DNA from: Nocardioides sp.
Lineage (GTDB): Bacteria > Actinomycetota > Actinomycetes > Propionibacteriales > Nocardioidaceae
Length of the DNA stretch: 7,681 bases
Direction: 5' to 3'
NCBI GenBank assembly: GCA_029264225.1
Contig: JARICB010000357.1
Location: 1-7,681 of the forward strand
Part shown: positions 7,625 through 7,681 of the stretch, piece by piece
Numbering within the stretch: the first letter of the stretch is position 1
Layout: the number at the start of each line of letters is the position of its first letter
Notes under the pieces: model-generated
Database searches by the model: none
The model's input: only the letters and a program-made list of their open reading frames with translations
Told to the model about the DNA's origin: nothing
Program-made: the position numbers and the translations under genes

Positions 7625-7681
7625 CTCGGGCAGCGCTCGAGCGGCCAGCCCCGCGCGGCCCCACCCGCGGTGCCGGCGGGG

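Noticed and set aside
7110..7664. A 184-codon minus-strand open frame reaching into the right-hand tail
   Set aside because: It is mostly antisense to the fadD 3' end, and its translation is low-complexity with no recognisable motif.

Overview
The window is high-GC DNA from a steroid-degrading actinobacterium (Mycobacterium/Rhodococcus/Nocardioides type; the genus cannot be fixed from sequence alone). The main signs are a C-terminal fragment that reads like CYP125, the cholesterol C26/C27 mono-oxygenase, and a divergent four-gene block. That block has the same order and orientation as I remember for Rv3520c | Rv3521-Rv3522(ltp4)-Rv3523(ltp3) of M. tuberculosis. A perfect match to the published KstR operator consensus (TnnAACnnGTTnnA) lies in the divergent promoter.

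Layout from left to right: (1) the last 48 codons of a CYP125-like P450 on +. (2) A minus-strand run read from 4858 down to 167: a double-DUF35 protein, an Ltp4-like and an Ltp3-like thiolase-fold protein, a type I methionine aminopeptidase and a YwiC-like membrane protein. The first two junctions are 4-bp GTGA stop/start overlaps and the last two gaps are 24 and 5 bp, so all five genes may be one transcript. (3) A 56-bp divergent promoter with the KstR-type operator. (4) A plus-strand pair: an F420-dependent LLM-class oxidoreductase (Rv3520c-like), joined by an ATGA overlap to a FadD8-like acyl-CoA ligase. (5) A 134-bp non-coding tail with nested inverted repeats.

How the genes fit together (inference from families): the P450 starts side-chain oxidation, FadD makes the CoA thioester, and the two Ltp proteins with the DUF35 partner carry out C-C cleavage (retro-aldol type) during sterol side-chain shortening. 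In both Ltp proteins the positions expected to hold the thiolase cysteine carry other residues, which suits non-thiolytic chemistry. The oxidoreductase has no assigned reaction. KstR would derepress both arms when sterol-CoA intermediates appear. The methionine aminopeptidase and YwiC-like protein have no obvious role in sterol breakdown and are the least expected members. I see no mobile element, CRISPR array, tRNA or rRNA. This is a known pathway with some unusual attachments, not a clearly new system.
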